A stretch of DNA of 8,349 nt, from the NCBI GenBank assembly GCA_040757355.1, contig JBFLWY010000078.1, positions 1 to 8,349 of the forward strand, read 5' to 3'. Under the pieces are notes generated by a model. It saw nothing but the letters and a program-made list of their open reading frames with translations. It was not told where the DNA came from and ran no database searches. The stretch's first letter is position 1. Every line of letters starts with the position of its first letter. The stretch comes from DTYU01 sp040757355. GTDB lineage: Bacteria > Bacillota > Desulfotomaculia > Desulfotomaculales > Ammonificaceae. Shown piece after piece: positions 7,716-8,349 of the stretch. A program made the translations under genes and the position numbers.

Positions 7716-7722
7716 GTTAGGC
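7716..7722 (+). other. GTTAGGC box, candidate cassette boundary
   Basis: GTTAGGC matches the integron core site GTTRRRY exactly and sits 14 bases before the start codon of the first small gene, as is common at the start of a gene cassette. No convincing matching RYYYAAC box was found in the 140 bases upstream, so this is either an attI-like site, a decayed attC, or chance. Confidence 0.35.
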
Positions 7723-7736
7723 AAATGAAATCGTAA

Positions 7737-8039
7737 ATGGAAAGAATTAGTAATCTTACTCAAGCGCAAGAAAAGGTATTTGAGGACATGTGCGAACTCA
7801 TGGAAGTGCTTCGTGATTTGTCGGCCGACATTAGTTCTTTAAACGATGGGATACAACGGCTACAAGCCATACGGGCTAAATTATACGAGAATCTAAATCA
7901 AATTCAACACGAGTATCTAATAATTCAAGGAATACAATGGTTACAGGCACGCGGTTACACCGGGGACGGTGTAGAGTGGTACTGGAACCCACGGCAGACG
8001 GGCGACTCAAGGGAGCCGGATTTGTTAGCAAAAAAATAA
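7737..8039 (+). CDS. Small coiled-coil hypothetical protein, first ORF of cassette-like unit
   Basis: This 100-residue protein is of no recognised family. Residues 1-65 are polar and helical with hydrophobic residues at heptad-like spacing (for example FEDMCELMEVLRDL and IQRLQAIRAKLYENL), which suggests a coiled coil. Residues 66-83 are aromatic-rich (IQWLQARGYTGDGVEWYW), and the tail is charged. The ATG at 7737 is directly preceded by a stop (7734-7736) that ends a 3-codon frame ATG-AAA-TCG-TAA, so translation could be coupled to that mini-ORF. No good ribosome binding site is visible, a common feature of cassette genes. The gene is AT-richer than the operon to the left, in line with acquisition by transfer. 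It ends in a run of seven A bases, after which the +1 frame stays open for 69 more codons; see the next gene. Confidence 0.6.
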   Translation: MERISNLTQAQEKVFEDMCELMEVLRDLSADISSLNDGIQRLQAIRAKLYENLNQIQHEYLIIQGIQWLQARGYTGDGVEWYWNPRQTGDSREPDLLAKK

Positions 8040-8052
8040 TGCTAAGATCATT

Positions 8053-8247
8053 GTGTCTGCTGAAGCGACAGCCTCAGAAAATCCCCAAGGGGTTATTGAT
8101 ACGCGGATGCGTAACACGCTTTCGAAACTAAATACCATGGAAGGTGACAAGTTTTATTTCGTTCGCACCGAAGCGATGGCAAAAAGAGCGCGAACTAAGA
8201 TTAATAAAAATCATTGGAATATAGAGGTAGTAAAAGTTGAATTTTAG
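8053..8247 (+). CDS. Small hypothetical protein, second ORF of cassette-like unit
   Basis: This is a 64-residue frame from GTG at 8053 to TAG at 8245-8247. The product is basic, and its second half looks like real folded protein (GDKFYFVRTEAMAKRARTKI then NHWNIEVVKVEF). No family is recognised. The start is uncertain: no ribosome binding site is apparent, and the frame is open back to a stop at 8026-8028, through a stretch reading NNAKIIV before the GTG. Dropping one A from the A7 run at 8030-8036 would fuse it in frame to the upstream ORF, giving a protein of about 170 residues. It may therefore be the second half of one gene that is frameshifted or expressed by slippage. Its stop lies 2 bases before the attC-like element, the usual position in integron cassettes. 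Confidence 0.5.
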   Translation: MSAEATASENPQGVIDTRMRNTLSKLNTMEGDKFYFVRTEAMAKRARTKINKNHWNIEVVKVEF

Positions 8248-8249
8248 AG

Positions 8250-8306
8250 GCCTAACATCTGATCCGGACGACGCGCCGACCCGGCGGCTGAACTCAATCA
8301 TAAGGC
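8250..8306 (+). repeat. attC-like recombination site
   Basis: This 57-base GC-rich imperfect palindrome sits in AT-rich surroundings. It begins with GCCTAAC (8250-8256), a perfect R'' box (RYYYAAC). Its centre can form CGCCG-ACC-CGGCG (8274-8286). An L'-like TGAACTCAA follows at 8289-8297, and the element closes with ATAAGGC (8300-8306) where GTTRRRY would be expected. The layout and several blocks resemble, from memory, the short attC sites of aadA-type cassettes. The R' box has lost the conserved GTT, so the site may be degenerate or inactive. It lies between the stop of one small gene and the start of the next, as attC sites do. Confidence 0.45.
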
Positions 8307-8321
8307 CAAACGAGGATAACG

Positions 8322-8349
8322 ATGGCAAAAAAGAAATACCACCTACAAG
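8322..8349 (+). CDS. Start of a further small gene (partial at right edge)
   Basis: ATG at 8322 has GAGG 6 bases upstream (8312-8315) and opens the frame MAKKKYHLQ, which continues beyond the window. The start lies 15 bases after the attC-like element, as expected for the next cassette gene. The opening MAKKKYH resembles the N-terminus of small DUF2188-type proteins, which begin with a basic stretch followed by a YHV-type strand. Nine residues are far too few to assign it. Confidence 0.5.

Larger units (their letters stand above)
7346..7736. other. Intergenic region between divergent transcription units
   Basis: This stretch of about 390 bases has no convincing gene. Going left to right it holds the minus-strand operon promoter, an unremarkable segment (about 7430-7550), a hairpin with a T-run on the plus strand, a plus-strand promoter with a long inverted repeat, two very short reading frames (8 codons and 3 codons), and a GTTAGGC box. 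Base composition falls from GC-rich on the operon side to AT-rich after about 7560. Confidence 0.6.

Noticed and set aside
7607..7722. A complete attC ending at the GTTAGGC of 7716-7722
   Set aside because: No matching GCCTAAC-type box lies within 140 bases upstream, and the only internal hairpin (TGAGAA/TTCTCA at 7675-7696) does not give the usual paired L boxes. Only the single box is claimed.
7566..7769. Minus-strand frame of 67 codons opposite the plus-strand promoter
   Set aside because: It runs through the promoter, the inverted repeat and the start of the first small gene, and no ribosome binding site was identified.
8037..8131. Alternative second small ORF starting at ATG 8039, overlapping the stop of the first
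   Set aside because: The TAATG overlap is attractive, but the frame gives an unlikely Arg/Leu-rich peptide that stops at about 30 residues. The GTG frame continues to the attC-like element with sensible composition.

Overview
The window looks like part of a GC-rich bacterial chromosome, probably a Gram-positive-type Firmicute of the Desulfotomaculum/Pelotomaculum kind. That placement is an inference from the VanW-family protein, the strong GGAGG-type ribosome binding sites and the GC-rich codon use; nothing in the window fixes the taxon. No rRNA, tRNA or CRISPR array was seen.

Layout. Positions 2-112 (+) hold the C-terminal tail of a gene entering from the left, followed by about 170 bases with no gene. 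Positions 285-7345 are one minus-strand operon, read right to left: a polytopic membrane protein of unknown family (7345-5825), a large secreted alpha-2-macroglobulin (A2M) with an intact thioester motif (5822-1143), and a VanW-domain protein (1073-285). The first two genes are separated by 2 bases, and the A2M ribosome binding site lies inside the last codons of the membrane protein. A probable promoter with a perfect TATAAT lies at 7396-7424.

From about 7440 the character changes. There is a hairpin followed by a T-run (7557-7588), a plus-strand promoter (TTGACG, 18-base spacer, TATAAT; 7602-7631) spanned by a 15+15 base inverted repeat, and then AT-richer DNA with two small plus-strand ORFs (7737-8039 and 8053-8247). 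These ORFs are bounded on the left by GTTAGGC (7716-7722) and on the right by a 57-base GC-rich element that begins GCCTAAC (8250-8306). It resembles an integron attC site. A further gene with a good ribosome binding site starts at 8322 and runs off the right edge. The arrangement looks like an integron-type gene-cassette pair without a visible integrase, placed next to a promoter.

How the genes may work together. In Gram-negative bacteria, A2M genes often sit beside pbpC, a peptidoglycan synthase, and the pair is thought to trap incoming proteases and repair the wall. Here there is no pbpC. Its place beside A2M is taken by a VanW protein, and VanW domains have been reported as cysteine-dependent L,D-transpeptidases in Clostridioides difficile. 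The operon may therefore be a Gram-positive version of the trap-and-repair pair with an added membrane component. This, and the cassette-like island, are the two points most worth a second look.
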